Source: Colias croceus | Lineage: Eukaryota; Arthropoda; Insecta; Lepidoptera; Pieridae | Length of the DNA stretch: 64,000 bases | Assembly (NCBI RefSeq): GCF_905220415.1 | Contig: NC_059561.1 | Coordinates: forward strand, 6,154,001-6,218,000 | Direction of reading: 5' to 3' | Part shown: in pieces, positions 25,049 to 36,929 of the stretch | Layout: every line of letters starts with the position of its first letter | Position numbering within the stretch: the first letter of the stretch is position 1 | The notes under the pieces: model-generated | Seen by the model: the letters and a program-made list of their open reading frames with translations, nothing else | Told to the model about the DNA's origin: nothing | Database searches by the model: none | Position numbers and translations under genes: made by a program

Positions 25049-26238
25049 AGCGTGGTCACGGGAACCGTGAATAATATAATGAATAAATCGCTTTTAAATC
25101 CGTTAAAGTCTTTAATTTCTAATCTTTTTCTAATCAATTCATGTTAAAAGTCTATGACGTGTAGTCTTCTGTTTCGTTCTCTTTTACGAAGGACATGAAA
25201 CCTCTTTAGACATTTATAATTCTTTGATTATACAAAAATATGACCATTTCAATTCGCTTCGCTACAATCAGCGACATTACGATGTACCCCAGTATGTTTT
25301 GGAAAAAACAACGAGACGCATTCCCATAAAATAAATGCTATACGTATAAATAGCCGTAGCCTATAAATAACAATTCCAACGACTTCATCTCATAGCCCTA
25401 ATTTCGCTCGACAGGTTTCAAGCTACGGTTATTATATGTCAATCATCAGGCCACTTATTTATAAAATAATAAAAATAACGTATGCATCAACACCAAATCA
25501 ACAGACGAATAAACTCGCTGTATTAATAATGCATTTGATACCATGAAAATTTTATTTTGATCCTTGGAGGGTTGGTGTATCAAATGCGTTGGTATAACGC
25601 TGATGTTGGCTTTCGTAAGACGACAGCATCATAAAATTGATGGAATGTCGAAGAATGTACCAGAGGCTCTTTTGTATGTCTTATGTTAATTAACAGGTAT
25701 TCTCAATATTTCATATGGAGTTGAGGGTTTGATTAAATTTATTAATTTTTTGTACTTCTCAATGTTTTATATCATGGAAATAATATTATAATAAAGGTGC
25801 TTGTGTGCTGATAAATAATACCTGTATAGAATCCATTCAGATTTTCAAATAAATTGATCCAAATGTTCATTGATCATTCAATTCTCAGTATATATCAGGT
25901 GATCGTATTTATTTAAACTGACATTAGGTTTATCTCGCAAATACTTTGAAATATAAATAATAAATACTTTGAAATTCAAGGGAAAATAAAACAACACAGA
26001 ATATGTATTAAATCATTTATTTATACTTTTGCAGTAGCAATATATAAAACACTTAATAAGGTAATATGCAAAACAAGTTGTCTATAAGCACAACTTAATT
26101 CTCTCTATGACAATTAGGTAATAGGTTTAACATCTATGTTTGTGCGTATAAATTAATTTTGGTGATATTATCAATTACTCGTAAATCCTTACTAAAATAT
26201 TCAGTGCTATAGAATATTAATCAGCAATAAAATCAAAA
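25049..26238. other. No gene seen between the convergent genes
   Basis: A+T-rich spacer. An inverted pair GCATTTGATACC / GGTGTATCAAATGC near 25.53-25.59 kb suggests a decayed MITE. Confidence 0.4.
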
Positions 26239-26244
26239 TTTATT
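26239..26244 (-). terminator. Candidate polyadenylation signal AATAAA
   Basis: AATAAA on the minus strand lies about 200 bases downstream of the stop at 26441, a normal distance for the 3' UTR of the minus-strand gene. The motif is common in A+T-rich DNA, so it is only suggestive. Confidence 0.35.
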
Positions 26245-26440
26245 TCTTCTGAACGCAAAGGACTATATTTTTTACATAATATACTTATAACAAGTTATTA
26301 CTAACAAGAGCAGTCTCATATGTTAGGAATATGATTCGTTATTTACACTTGAAATTGTAATTTCTACATTATTTTTCATGTCAATACATATAAAAAATTT
26401 AAAACTTTACACAAAGTTAGTCACAACTATTTACAATCTA

Positions 26441-27334
26441 TTAAAACAAACACTTCCTAGCGGACCGCAGTAAAAAGTCCTCATCATCGAACTTCGGTTC
26501 CTCTTCCTTATTTTCAATTTTCTGCCCAAAAAACTCCACGACAATCTTGGCTTTACCAGTAAACTCAAATTTAAAGATAATATTGGTAGTCTCATAGTTC
26601 TCATACTTCGAATATCTGTCCTTTATAAACAGTATTTTCGGCGGGACTGTGGTATTACGTCCCAAAATTGGTACAGTCTTTATGAGATGTTCCAAGTCGT
26701 CCTGGTGGAAGCCTTTGTCGATCCAGAGATTTGTTTTTGTCCGTTTGTCGCAGTGTACTGTTACCATCACACAAGTCATGTTCGGATATAGCGTGTCGAA
26801 GAGAGATAGCTGAAAAATGAAATGAGTAATGAGGTAATAGTTAAAACTATTTTATTGTTCTCTAAAAATGCGTTTCGCCCTATTTATATGAGCTTTTAAA
26901 TGTTGGCTTCTACTTGATAAAGATACTTTTTAAATTTGATTTGTTCGTTCGTGATTTGGAATGTTGTAACAGTGTATGTGGTTTATTCATATACTTTGTT
27001 CATTTGCTTCCTAACTTAGATCAAATAATTAGATCAGATACTAAACTAACTATAATAACTAGATGTGCATTTTCACACGACAAAAGATAGGTACTACTCT
27101 AGCTTATCTGTTATTCTAGTACTACTTTAAAATTGTAAATTTAATCAAAATACGCTCAGTAGTTTAGTTGTGATTGTAACAATTTTTAAACATGCAAATT
27201 TTTAAATATAAATACCACATAAACTCCTGTTCCGATGTGTCCCGGGGCTTCAATTCTTCCAATTTCTCTGTACATAGGTTCACCATCTATATCTGAACAT
27301 TTGCCCAATACTGTTTCTCTTACGTTAGAATAAT
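26441..27334 (-). CDS. Two exons encoding an unrecognised C-terminal domain, probably the end of the minus-strand protease homologue
   Basis: Exon 27334-27216 (acceptor CCAG, donor GTATTT) joins in phase 0 to exon 26809-26441 (acceptor TTCAG, stop TAG). Together they give about 160 residues. The first exon must be entered in phase 1, which is the phase left by the candidate donor at 27881/27880 in the last protease exon, 0.55 kb upstream on the same strand. Visible features: Cys in GKCSD, NMTC, VHCDK and RKCLF; possible N-glycosylation sites NMT and NTT; alternating beta-type hydrophobic stretches (FKFEFTGKAKIVVEFFG); an acidic run ENKEEEPKFDDED; and a basic C-terminus ending RKCLF. I do not recognise the family. 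It could instead be a separate small gene whose first exon I missed. The long frame, good splice sites and coding-like composition make real coding likely. Confidence 0.65.
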
Positions 27335-27618
27335 CTGGAATTTTACATTACTATTTCATATTATGTACTATAATATTATCTTCTCTTATTTATTTCATCA
27401 AGTAGCAAAGGTATGCAGGTAAAAAATAATTAATGTGCATTCAACTGTCTCTTTTTGTGTTAAATATTTACAAAAATGTAATATTAGTAGGATATGATTT
27501 ATTAGTTCTCCATCTTGTACATATGAGAGGCTTCATTTTAATTTTAGCGTTCTCGAAGTAATAGCAATGAATAGCAAATATTTTCTGCAAATTCAGAAAA
27601 TGTTTCTATTGATTTATT

Positions 27619-27769
27619 GGAACGAAGTTCCTTATCGCGCGTTGTGAAAGGGGGCTAGCCGGAAAAAATTCTTACGAAAAGTTGTCACGACACTTTTTGC
27701 TAGAGTTGTGCGGCGTGCGGCGTGCGCGTGGTTCTCTGTCTGTCTCTCTCTAACTTAACACTTCGTTCC
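27619..27769. mobile_element. Short MITE in the intron before the C-terminal exons of the minus-strand gene
   Basis: Perfect 10-base ends GGAACGAAGT and ACTTCGTTCC. The interior has GCGGCGTGCGGCGTGCGCGT and a (TCTG/TCTC)n stretch. Confidence 0.55.
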
Positions 27770-27875
27770 ATCCGGATGTCCCTTGACATCGCTCAAGATT
27801 TTTTTTAAATGATCGTGGGCTAGAAACACCTATATATGTATACATAATTTGTTACCTAAACTGTAACTAACTATA

Positions 27876-27881
27876 CTAACT
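27876..27881 (-). promoter_or_regulatory. Splice donor GTTAGT overlapping the stop codon TAG
   Basis: Read on the minus strand, the exon ends ..TTG AGA AAA A|GTTAGT. Unspliced, the codons AGT TAG end the protein. Spliced after the A, the exon leaves phase 1, as needed by the acceptor before 27334. The plus-strand paralogue uses the same donor hexamer GTTAGT after its third exon, so it is acceptable to the splice machinery. Confidence 0.55.
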
Positions 27882-29392
27882 TTTTCTCAACACCATCGTC
27901 ATATCATCCAGTTTTTCCAGTACAAAATCATCTTGCCTGTCAATACTCTCACTGGGTATAAACGGATTCTTGTTTCTTCTATACAAATTGGTATCCAAAC
28001 GATATGTTCTACGGTATGTGTTTGTATGTAAATTTCTTTGTATCCAAGTTGTGTATGGAGATAGTTTTATGTACCTAGATGGCAGAGAGCAGCCGGGACC
28101 TAGGATGCTAATTCCTACCTGTGAAATTAATATATCAATAAGAGCGATTGTGTTTTCATTTAGGAGCCCTACAAATGACAAACATGTGTTGATAAACATC
28201 TTTTATAAGTGAAGAAGTGGAAATTAGGGGAAGAAGTCTTTTAAGTACATATAAAATATTCTGAAAGTTTATATGAAAAACAAGTTAGCGACTTTTCGAC
28301 ATGATATTATGTGATATTATACTGAACTAAGAAGCAACATGAAAAAACCTATCCTATTTCCCGGGGTAAAAAGTAGCCTATGTCCTTTCTCGGGTATCAA
28401 AATATCCCTCTACCAAATTTCATGCAAATTGGTTCAGTAGTTAAAGCGTGATTGAGTAACAGACAGACAGAGTTACTTTCGCATGTATAATTCTTGGCAA
28501 TAGTATGTTCATACATTTTTAAATTAATAAAATCATTCAGTAATAGTAAATCATACAGTAAAAGTCCAGAAAAGCTTACCAGAATCCATTGATTCTTTAT
28601 CTTGGAAACCAACGCCATTCCTGGATCGATCACACAACTCTGTTCTGTGTCTGCTTTTACACATATGAAGTGTTTAGGCCAGAGACTCTGAAAGTTGATC
28701 TGAAAATATATTTTTCTTACTATATTAATTATGATTACCTAGTACCTACTAAGTTAATATACTTAACAAATTACTACTGTTAATATTACATGAAATGCAA
28801 AAAGCTGAAAAAATCTGCTGTTAACTGTTTGTTGTCTCTACATAATATTACATAACAAAGTTCTCCGTCGCGTCTGTTTGCCTATCATTCTGTTCACGAT
28901 TAACTCTAAAATTGCTGAACCGATTTTCATTTCGTTTTCACCCTTGGATAGCGTGGTTTTCAAGGAAAGTTTTCGTTCATATGAAACCTCACCTCCTCAT
29001 TCTGATAAAATTCTTCACAACTATTTTTATCGATTTCTTGCACCTTGTTCTTTATCTGACGGAACCTCAGGTCAACTGTGAAATTAAATTGTTAAGGGCC
29101 GATTTTTCAATGATTGGATAAAACTTATCCGTCCAATAAAGTATTACACGATAGTATTACAATGTCACGTAAACTGTCAAATACGGGCAATTAGAATACG
29201 TTTTTAAAATGGTAGTTTTATACATTATTCGACGAATAAGTTTTAACCAAGGATTGAAAAATCAGCCCTTAAATCTATACATATAATAAATCTGTAGAAG
29301 GGTCAATTCTGTACATTGAAAATATTGAAAAAATAAATAGCAGGGGGTGTTACTGGATCGATACCAAACCCAAATATGTGATTAAAAAATTT

Positions 29393-29429
<37 letters not shown>

Positions 29430-32340
29430 ATGTGAAGGCATCACGTGAAAACTAGCGGTTCGATTTCGATGAAACTTGGTATAATTATACCTTATTATCC
29501 TGGGCGTAAAATAGGATACTTTTTATCCTGGAAAAATACGTAGAAAAAAATTAATCTTAATTTTTCAGTTTTATCCATAGACGTTGTTCCGTAGAACCGC
29601 GAACACACGTTGCGTATTATTATAGGCCTAGCCGTATTTGGGAATTGGGTCCAATAGATATTTATAAGATGTTATTGACAGAGGTACTCAAAATGGAGAA
29701 ATAACCATCCACGCGAAGACCGACATCCGCGCGGACGGAGTCGCGGGCAGAAGCTAGTATTACATATTATATTTATTGTGATAATTTTGAAATTTGGATT
29801 TTAGGAATACTTATTTACAACATAAATATGACGCGAAAACCTATTATCTACATATTAGAATTAATATATATATATTATATACTATTTTACATTTTATAAG
29901 ATGAAATTAAATATAACTTACAATCGTCCTTTAATAATATCGTATATAAATTGTGCTGAAAGTCCATGGTTCCATTTGGCAAGTTAATTACGCTCCCTGA
30001 AAACATAGCCAATTAATTTTAGATAATATAAATTTTCCACGAAGCATAGATCTACACGAATTCATTAATAAATAAATCATTCAATTGAACAAGCATTTCT
30101 ACATCCATATACTAATACTAGCGGTTCGCCCCAGCTTCGCCCGTGGTACCTACCTACATGTTTACGTTTTTGTTCATAAAAACTATCCTATCTCTCAAGT
30201 TGGATGGAACTGCACATGGTGTGCGAATTTTATTATAATCGGTTAAGTGGTTTAGGAGTCCATTGAGGACAAACATTGTGACACGAGATTTTTATATATT
30301 AAGATTATAAATGCGAAAATAACTCTATCTGTCTGTCTGTTCACGCCTAAACTAATGAACCAATTTGCATGAAATTTGGTATCGAGATATTTTGATACCC
30401 GAGAAAGGAGATGGCTACTTTTTACCCCGGGACATATGATAGGTTTTATCCCGAAAATCCCACGGGAACTATGCGGGATTTTCTTTTGACTGCGCGTGCG
30501 AGCCGGGGGCGGAAAGCTAGTAGTAATTTTTAACTAGTTATTTATAAACAACTAGCTTTCCGCCCGCGGCTTCGCCTGCGCTGTCAAAGATAAACCCGCA
30601 TAGTTCCCGTTCCCGTGGGATTTCCGGGATTGCGTCATTTTTCCGGGATAAAAAGTAGCCTAACGCCTTTCACGGGTATCAAAATATCTCCATACCAAAT
30701 TTCATGAAAATTGGTTCAGTAATTTAGGCGTGATTGAGTAACAGACAGACAGACAGAGTTACTTTCGCATTTATAATATTAAATAGTATGGATTTTATAC
30801 ATACAAGTTCATAGTAAGTGAGTAAGTAAATGCGTTTAACAATACTGACTTATATTAAATTAAAATAGTCGACGAAAAAGAAATACTCACAAAAATTATC
30901 ATAACAGTTTAAATAAACCAAGGCTATTGTATTCATCACTTTATTGTGTTCTGGATGTATTTTATAGTCTATCAAACAGCATTCATAGGTCACCTCTTTG
31001 TGAAGGAAGTATGATTTTGCAGTTTTTCTAAAAGATGATGTTAAAATAAGATGTATAGAGCTGTATAAAATGTATAGTATTTCAGGCGGAACATCGACAT
31101 ATCCTACTAATATTATAAATGCGAAAGTTTGTATGGATGTATGAATGTATGGATGTTTGTTACTCTTTCACGTAAAAACTACTGAACCCGATTACAATGA
31201 AATTTAGCACGCATATAGAGGGTAACTTGGATTAACACATAGGATAGTTTTTATCCCGGAAATCCCACGGGAACGGGAACTATGCGGGTTTTCCTTTGAA
31301 AACGCGGGCGAAGCCGCGGGCGGAAATCTAGTGTTGTAATAAAACTTAATCTTCTAATATATGAAATTCCCCTGTCATAATGTTAGTTACCATACTTCTC
31401 CAAAACGGCTGGATCGATTCTCATGAAATTTTTTGTGCATATCGGGTAGGTCTGAGAATCGGTCAACATCTATTTTTCTTACCCCTAGGTGATCAAGAGT
31501 AAGGCAGAACAACGTTTGCCGGTACAGCTAGTAATATATAGATCTTATTTGTAATTATATTGAAACGATAGGGGGAGGACAATGTATCCAGGTTTCAAAA
31601 AATCAAATGTTAAGATTTATTGCTGATTATTTATAGCTTAGATATTAAATAAAAAAAAGATAATATTCTCAGATGTCACACAAACCTATACGTGTAGGAA
31701 AGTAGCCTAAGTGCTAATCTAGACCATAATAATTATTTATCAAAAAAATGTGTCAAGTTTCTTTTAATTAACTGTTTCATTAATTCATTTATAATAGTAG
31801 TTTTCTAATTTCACTTAAAATAAACACTTACATTAAAGAATTGTTGGCCAATTTTGCTATATCACTGGCGACTGCTATTGACACGTTTTTCTGTATCATG
31901 ATCAATCCTGTTGCCGCTTTTGCTCCATAATCTGAAAAATATATTCTATATTAAATTTATAAAAAACCTGACTCTGATAGAGATCTATGTATACTAAATG
32001 ATATGATAAAGCGAAAATATACCTATTTATTTTTGTACGTAAACAACAAACTCCAAAATACTCAACCGTAATTAAAATAGTTTTACCATTGGAGAGCTCT
32101 ATATCTTTACCGAGTGACATTAATTTAATATCTCAGGTCAACCCGAGGGAATCCGGGGGCAGCAAGCTTGTTATAAATATAAAGATCGATGATAGAAATT
32201 TCCGTATTAGAAAGTAGAAATTTACGACTTGTTACATCGAACATTTCATACAAAATAAACTCGTAAACTTAAAAAACATAGAATCTTACCGCTAGTTACT
32301 TCCAAGATACCAATCCATGGATATTTTGCACCGCACACCC
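27876..32340 (-). CDS. Serine protease homologue (inactive), protease part, seven exons, convergent paralogue
   Basis: Exons in transcription order: 32340-32290, 31931-31832, 31027-30891, 29996-29922, 29075-28993, 28699-28580, 28118-27876. The phases (1,2,1,1,0,0) are identical to those of the plus-strand homologue at 19.7-23.6 kb, and the fifth exon is 83 bases in both. Landmarks are KYPWIGIL, NTIALVYL, CVIDPGMALVS, and GPGCSLPSRYIKLSPYTTWI. At the His position the text reads VASDI instead of AAHC, Asp is Thr, and the catalytic Ser is Pro, so it is a pseudoenzyme. After the C-terminal helix there is an Arg/Tyr/Asn-rich tail and then an acidic stretch (DRQDDFVLEKLDDM) that active trypsins lack. 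The frame either stops at 27878-27876 or splices at 27881 into the two exons further left. The signal-peptide exon is not identified. Introns carry MITEs and nested Helitrons. Confidence 0.85.
28345..28492 (-). mobile_element. Helitron family 1 fragment in an intron of the minus-strand gene
   Basis: AACCTATCCTATTTCCCGGG, TTTCATGCAAATTGGTTCAG and AGACAGACAGAGTTACTTTC are seen. Both termini are missing. Confidence 0.65.
29096..29268. mobile_element. MITE flanked by TTAA
   Basis: GGGCCGATTTTTCAATGATT inverts to ..GGATTGAAAAATCAGCCC. TTAA at 29092-29095 and 29269-29272 fits a piggyBac-type target duplication. It lies in an intron of the minus-strand gene; a Helitron begins 2 bases after the right TTAA. 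Confidence 0.7.
29274..29756 (+). mobile_element. Long Helitron-like element with (GTCT)n, copy 1
   Basis: It starts A|TCTATACATATAATAAATC and carries (GTCT)n at 29395-29430. It has TTATTATCCTGGGCGTAAAA and ends with the hairpin CCGCGCGGACGGAGTCGCGG then AAGCTAG|T. It is 483 bases. Copies 2 and 3 are at 40009-40451 and 43845-44319; the microsatellite length differs among the copies. Confidence 0.8.
30104..30520 (+). mobile_element. Helitron family 1 with a family 3 Helitron inserted at its 5' end
   Basis: The outer element starts A|TCCATATACTAATA, is split by the reversed family 3 copy 30118-30304 (CTAGCGGTTCGCCCCAGC to ATATTAAGA), and resumes TTATAAATGCG. It ends at GGGGGCGGAAAGCTAG|T. Confidence 0.75.
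30552..30792 (-). mobile_element. Helitron family 1, (GACA)n subtype
   Basis: CTAGCTTTCCGCCCGCGGCT to AATAGTATGGA|T, with CAGACAGACAGACAGAG inside. It lies 30 bases after the nested element at 30104-30520, in opposite orientation. Confidence 0.8.
31102..31331 (+). mobile_element. Helitron family 1
   Basis: A|TCCTACTAATATTATAAATG to GCCGCGGGCGGAAATCTAG|T, nearly identical to 21322-21542. Confidence 0.85.
31353..31530 (+). mobile_element. Helitron-like element, family 5
   Basis: CCAAAACGGCTGGATCGATT and GGTCTGAGAATCGGTCAAC end in GCCGGTACAGCTAG|T. Only one copy is in the window, so the left limit is a guess. Confidence 0.45.
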
Positions 32341-32410
32341 CTGTAAATAAAAGTTAAAAGCTGTAGTTTTTTTAGTAAATACCTCATTTTCATTAGTAGG
32401 TACTTATACA

Positions 32411-32690
32411 TCTATACTAATATTATAAAGTGTACAGTGGGTATAATCATTGGTAATCAAAAATGCAAGGAGCAGTTAACCCCTATACAAATATTATAAA
32501 CCTGAAGAGTTGGTTTGTTTGTTTGAACGCGCTAATTTCAGGAACTACTGGTCCGATTTAAAAAATTCTTTCGGTGTTAGATAGCTCTCTTATCGAGAAA
32601 GGCTCGCTCTCTCGCTCGCCCATTTATCGAAATCTACGCTAAGACCAACAGGAGCGGAGCAACGCGGGTAAAACTGCGGGGCACAACTAG
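32411..32690 (+). mobile_element. Helitron family 2 with a duplicated 5' end
   Basis: A|TCTATACTAATATTATAAAG is followed by 60 unrelated bases, then CTATACAAATATTATAAACC starts the body. It ends GGGGCACAACTAG|T. Confidence 0.7.
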
Positions 32691-33700
32691 TATTTAATAT
32701 TTATTAACCTATAAATACAATCAAGAGAAGAAAATTTAATTCCATCGTAAAACAATCACGTCATATTGCAACACTGTACACGACTGGTTGATTCGAAAAC
32801 AATTAAACCATAAATATAATTGTTTTGTAAATAAAAAGATTTATTTAAAAACAACCACATGTTCCTATATTTACTATTTATATTTTCTGCTTGAATACGA
32901 GTATAATTTTAAATAATACATTTTGAAAATTTCTGTTCGGTTTGAAGTAGATAAAAAATCATGTACCTACTAATATTATTATGAATTGGAAAGTTTTTTG
33001 TTTGCTTGCACGCGCTTATCTCAGGAACTACTTACCTTATACCTACACATTAATTTATCAAGGAAGGCATCGGAGCAATTTACCCACAAAACTTCGCTCG
33101 TAGTTATAGACGTAGACCCACCAGTGGGTCATAGCGGGGCAAACTTCACAAATAGTAATTTTGTGAATAATTTGGATAGCACAAACTGGTTAGACCACTA
33201 AACTTCACCAAGAAGCTGATCCCATTAAACAGGGCACAGTAATTAACTGAAACTAAATAAAATAAAAATATGCACCGAAGACAATTGCAAATAAATCTGT
33301 TTTGTATTTGCAGTTCCAAGCGGCTTTGTTGAAAACTGAGTACGGTCAGCAGAAATAATTGAATTAAAGAAAGAGTCATTCAAACTTTTACACTTCCTTT
33401 TTTTGTTTTGCCTTTTCACTTCGTTTTTTTGTTTGCTGTCATTCAAATCCTTCGAAATTATCCTTAGGTACAGAATTGAATCTATTATGAACAATAATAT
33501 TATAAATAGTTGCTTTACTACTGTGAAAACTAAATACTGATACTGAATTATATTTTTGTCACAAGTATGAAGTAAGTAAGTATAAAAAACGTTACAAATT
33601 AACGCTACAAAACAAAAATAATTACTGCAATCACAGTCATGTAAAAGAATATGCATAATTTAGAAACGTATTATGTCTATCCATTGAGTTACCTACTATG

Positions 33701-33836
33701 TACTACGTACTAGAGAGGACATTGCTACTACACTATTTGCAACACGAGTTAGAGTCAATCGTCTCAAACCACGAGTTAGAGTCACCAATCGCTTGTCGCA
33801 CAGATTTTGTTCGTGGTGTCCTCTCTATACGTAGTA
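33701..33836. mobile_element. MITE, GTACTAGAGAGGACAT type
   Basis: TACTACGTACTAGAGAGGAC inverts to GTCCTCTCTATACGTAGTA. Inside, CACGAGTTAGAGTCA occurs twice. A reversed partial copy is at 50966-51043 (TTTGAGACGATTGACTCTAA). Confidence 0.7.
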
Positions 33837-33849
33837 ATAATACCTCCAT

Positions 33850-35078
33850 GTGTCTATCTATTTATATACTAAAGTAGATACCTACAATAATTTTAATTTT
33901 CACGAATACTTATTATGCCGACTCTACCTCATAATTTCTTTCGTAAAAGGAAGCTGTAGGCGTAACTACTTCCGATGTCATTGTTACTTTAACGGCTACT
34001 GTAAAGCTTACACAAATAGTTGCTATTTATTATAAACATTCTGTCCTTTGTCTATTATTATATTTTAGGAAAACAAGACTCTATTTTCACTTAAAAATTC
34101 TTAGTGAAAGAAAAAAGTGAAATAATAAGAAATGAAAATATGAATGAACACTAAAATAGGCTCAGAAAATTCAATGGATAAAAAACACTAAAGTAAATGG
34201 TTAGACACAAACAACAAATTTCATAATTAGAGAAACGTTGGATTTATTTTATATACAAGAATTTTATTTACAATGTCACTTAAGTACACAATTAACTTTT
34301 TTTGCATTTTCATAAAAATTGCAAGTAACTCGAACAAGTAAAAATAACATTACAGAAACCAGAAATATTTTGACCACATTTTTTTATAAATTAAGGCTAA
34401 TTTCATTTTCGATTATGCAATGTTGGAAAGAGATAGAATATTGTGAAATTGATGATGAAGAAAGAGATCGAGGATATTATATTTTTTGAAGATGTGAAAT
34501 GACAGCGCATCAAATTCGAAATTGTATGAATTTTTTCATTAAGTTTGATTGATTCAATGACTTTCCTTATTTTTAAAGAAAGTCAAGTTATTTTTTATTT
34601 TTTTCGTCATATAAATTTACGAACAAAATTGATATCAGCCTTCTCTTTTAAATATTAATGAATGTTATTCACGTTTCAAATTATTCTTAACTTCTGCAAC
34701 AATATTTGAAATCCAGAAGATTTGTTAAGTAATTCAATAATAATAACGTGACCAAATTATTAGGACCCTCAATATATTCCTAAACCTCTTGTATTGTTCA
34801 CATGTTTTGATTAAGATAGATTCTCTTTAAACTGGCTGTTCTCACGACATTGGTTTTATCAGATTATCTTAAGACAACAAAGATGAAGCCAGACTAATTT
34901 CAACTTTAATTCCAAAGTGTGTAGAGTTCAAAATCTTCTATCAATCTTGAGAAGATTACAGATACATCGATCGAAGTTTACAACACATAATCATGCATTA
35001 AAACAAAATAGAAATGAACTTTAAATGTATAGAGATAGAGTTGATTTTCAATTGTACATTTTGTTTATAAAGATTAAT
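33850..35078. other. No gene seen
   Basis: A+T-rich; no repeat family recognised. Confidence 0.4.
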
Positions 35079-35208
35079 ATGACAATGGAATTTTATTATA
35101 GTGCGAAAATCGGTTTGAATAAAACCAAAAATGTTTTTAAATACTCGCGAAGTATGTTATTTGATGTTTTTCGTGGTTGTTTTATTATTGGTGTTAATAT
35201 ATTTGCAA
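35079..35208 (+). CDS. Weak candidate first exon
   Basis: ATG at 35079 opens 43 codons with a Lys-rich middle (GLNKTKNVFKYSRS) and a hydrophobic end (GCFIIGVNIFA). It runs into GCAA|GTATGT, a good donor, in phase 1. The architecture loosely resembles exons A, B and D downstream, but the hydrophobic stretch is short and chance is a serious alternative. Confidence 0.15.
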
Positions 35209-35461
35209 GTATGTGACTATGTGATTGGCAGATATGTTGTCAAAATTTTCAGTAAGTATTTTGCTGTTTTTAGTAGTAACTGCTTGCCCGACTTCGGATG
35301 AATTGACATTTTTGTTAGATATTTTTTTCCAAATTTTAATCTTTTATATACTTTAATGTTTAAACTAGGATCCATGTAGAGATAGAGTCACTAAATCATT
35401 AAAATCCAAACTGTTCTTACGTTTTAAATGGAGTATCTACACGATTTTCTTTTATATGTCC

Positions 35462-35650
35462 CTAGCTTACTGCCCGCGGCTTCGCCCGCTTTGTCTAAAA
35501 CCTAATAAATTATAAACTAAAACCTTCCTCTTGAATCATTCTATCTATTAAAAAAAATTGCATCAAAATCTGTTGCGTAGTTTTAAAGATTTAAGCATAC
35601 AAAGGGACATAGGGACAGAGAAAGCGACTTTGTTTTATACTATGTAGTGA
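35462..35650 (-). mobile_element. Helitron family 4
   Basis: CTAGCTTACTGCCCGCGGCT at left, GGGACAGAGAAAGCGACTTT, and TACTATGTAGTGA|T at right. Confidence 0.8.
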
Positions 35651-36318
35651 TACTAGAACAGCTGAAACCGCCAGGCGCCAGTTTACTTGCATAGTTACCG
35701 TGTAAGAAGTAGCCTATGTACATTGTACATCCAGACTGTAATCCAACATTTTTATTTATTATTTATACATTAAAACAAATTTCATATTATACCACTGTTA
35801 TGTGATAAGCTGTTTTATGTAATACACAAGATAGATAGTACCAAGTTTGATACAGATCCCATCAGCTGTTTTCAAGATGTAGAGAAACAACCAACCATAC
35901 ATTTTCACGATTATTTCTTTATTAATATTGTGCGAACTAAATATTTAAGACCAGTAAACTCTATTGTCAAAATTTAAGGTAAAAATAAAAAAATTGTGTG
36001 TTTTAAGTTAAATATTTATCTGTATGTCTGTTTGTTATTATAAGGCTTAAAAAATTGATGCGTCACTGTGATGGGCTGACATTTAATCATAATATGTTTC
36101 TATCTATTAGTAACTTTTATCAAATAGATATATTCGACTTGATAACTGATTTAGATAAACATTCTCTTCGAGTGGTATGGTTGCCAAGTTGCCAATGGCT
36201 CTTAATGCAATACAATAGAATTAAACTAAAAAGAAAAGACAGATCATCGTCGTTGTTGTGTATGATGATTTATTTTTTATTGTACATAATATACCAATCA
36301 GAAATATACTATAATATT

Positions 36319-36322
<4 letters not shown>

Positions 36323-36371
<49 letters not shown>
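36323..36371. repeat. (TA)n tract, left
   Basis: About 24 uninterrupted TA units. It borders the 3' end of the minus-strand LINE. The sequence just inside is GGGCACTATGTTGATCAAAC. Confidence 0.9.
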
Positions 36372-36373
<2 letters not shown>

Positions 36374-36929
36374 GCACTATGTTGATCAAACGTGCCATAT
36401 AGTTAGTAATTATTTGATCCGTTTTCACTTGTTGATCCGGTTGGTATTTGTGGATCCATTGCCACACCACCGTCCGTATGTGGATCCGAACGGAGCCACA
36501 AGTGTCACGATCAGTAATAATAATAATTACGTGCTTTTTATACAAATCCACCTTTTTTGCGTTTTAGCTCTTGTTGATCCGATTCAAATGAGCCAATCAG
36601 AGCCCACCGAGCTCAGCCATTGGTCGCTTGCGGCCTTAGCCACTTGACGGTTTAAAGACATTTATTCCCGTTATAAAAACGTATGTTGCCGTTCGCCTTC
36701 CATAATTTGTTCGGATCTTTGGGAGGGCAAGATAGCTAGCTCGTCTATTAGGATAGTGACGATTTGATGTTGAGATTATAATATTTGTATTTATGTTTTT
36801 ATGTAGCGCTTTGCGGATGAACATACACGTATTTTATAAAATTACCTATAATTGTTTTAAATTCATTATTTTAGTAACGTCGTAGATTTTATTTGTAGAA
36901 GTTAAAAAAGGATAGTTAAAGATAGTTTT

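Noticed and set aside
33243..33656. 137-codon minus-strand frame as the first exon of the protease homologue
   Set aside because: It has a hydrophobic part and a Lys-rich part, but no convincing phase 1 donor; the only one (AAGT|GTAAAA) is weak. Kept as a possibility only.
36055..36402. 115-codon plus-strand frame
   Set aside because: Its end is translated (TA)n, and the overlapping reverse frame is the same artefact.
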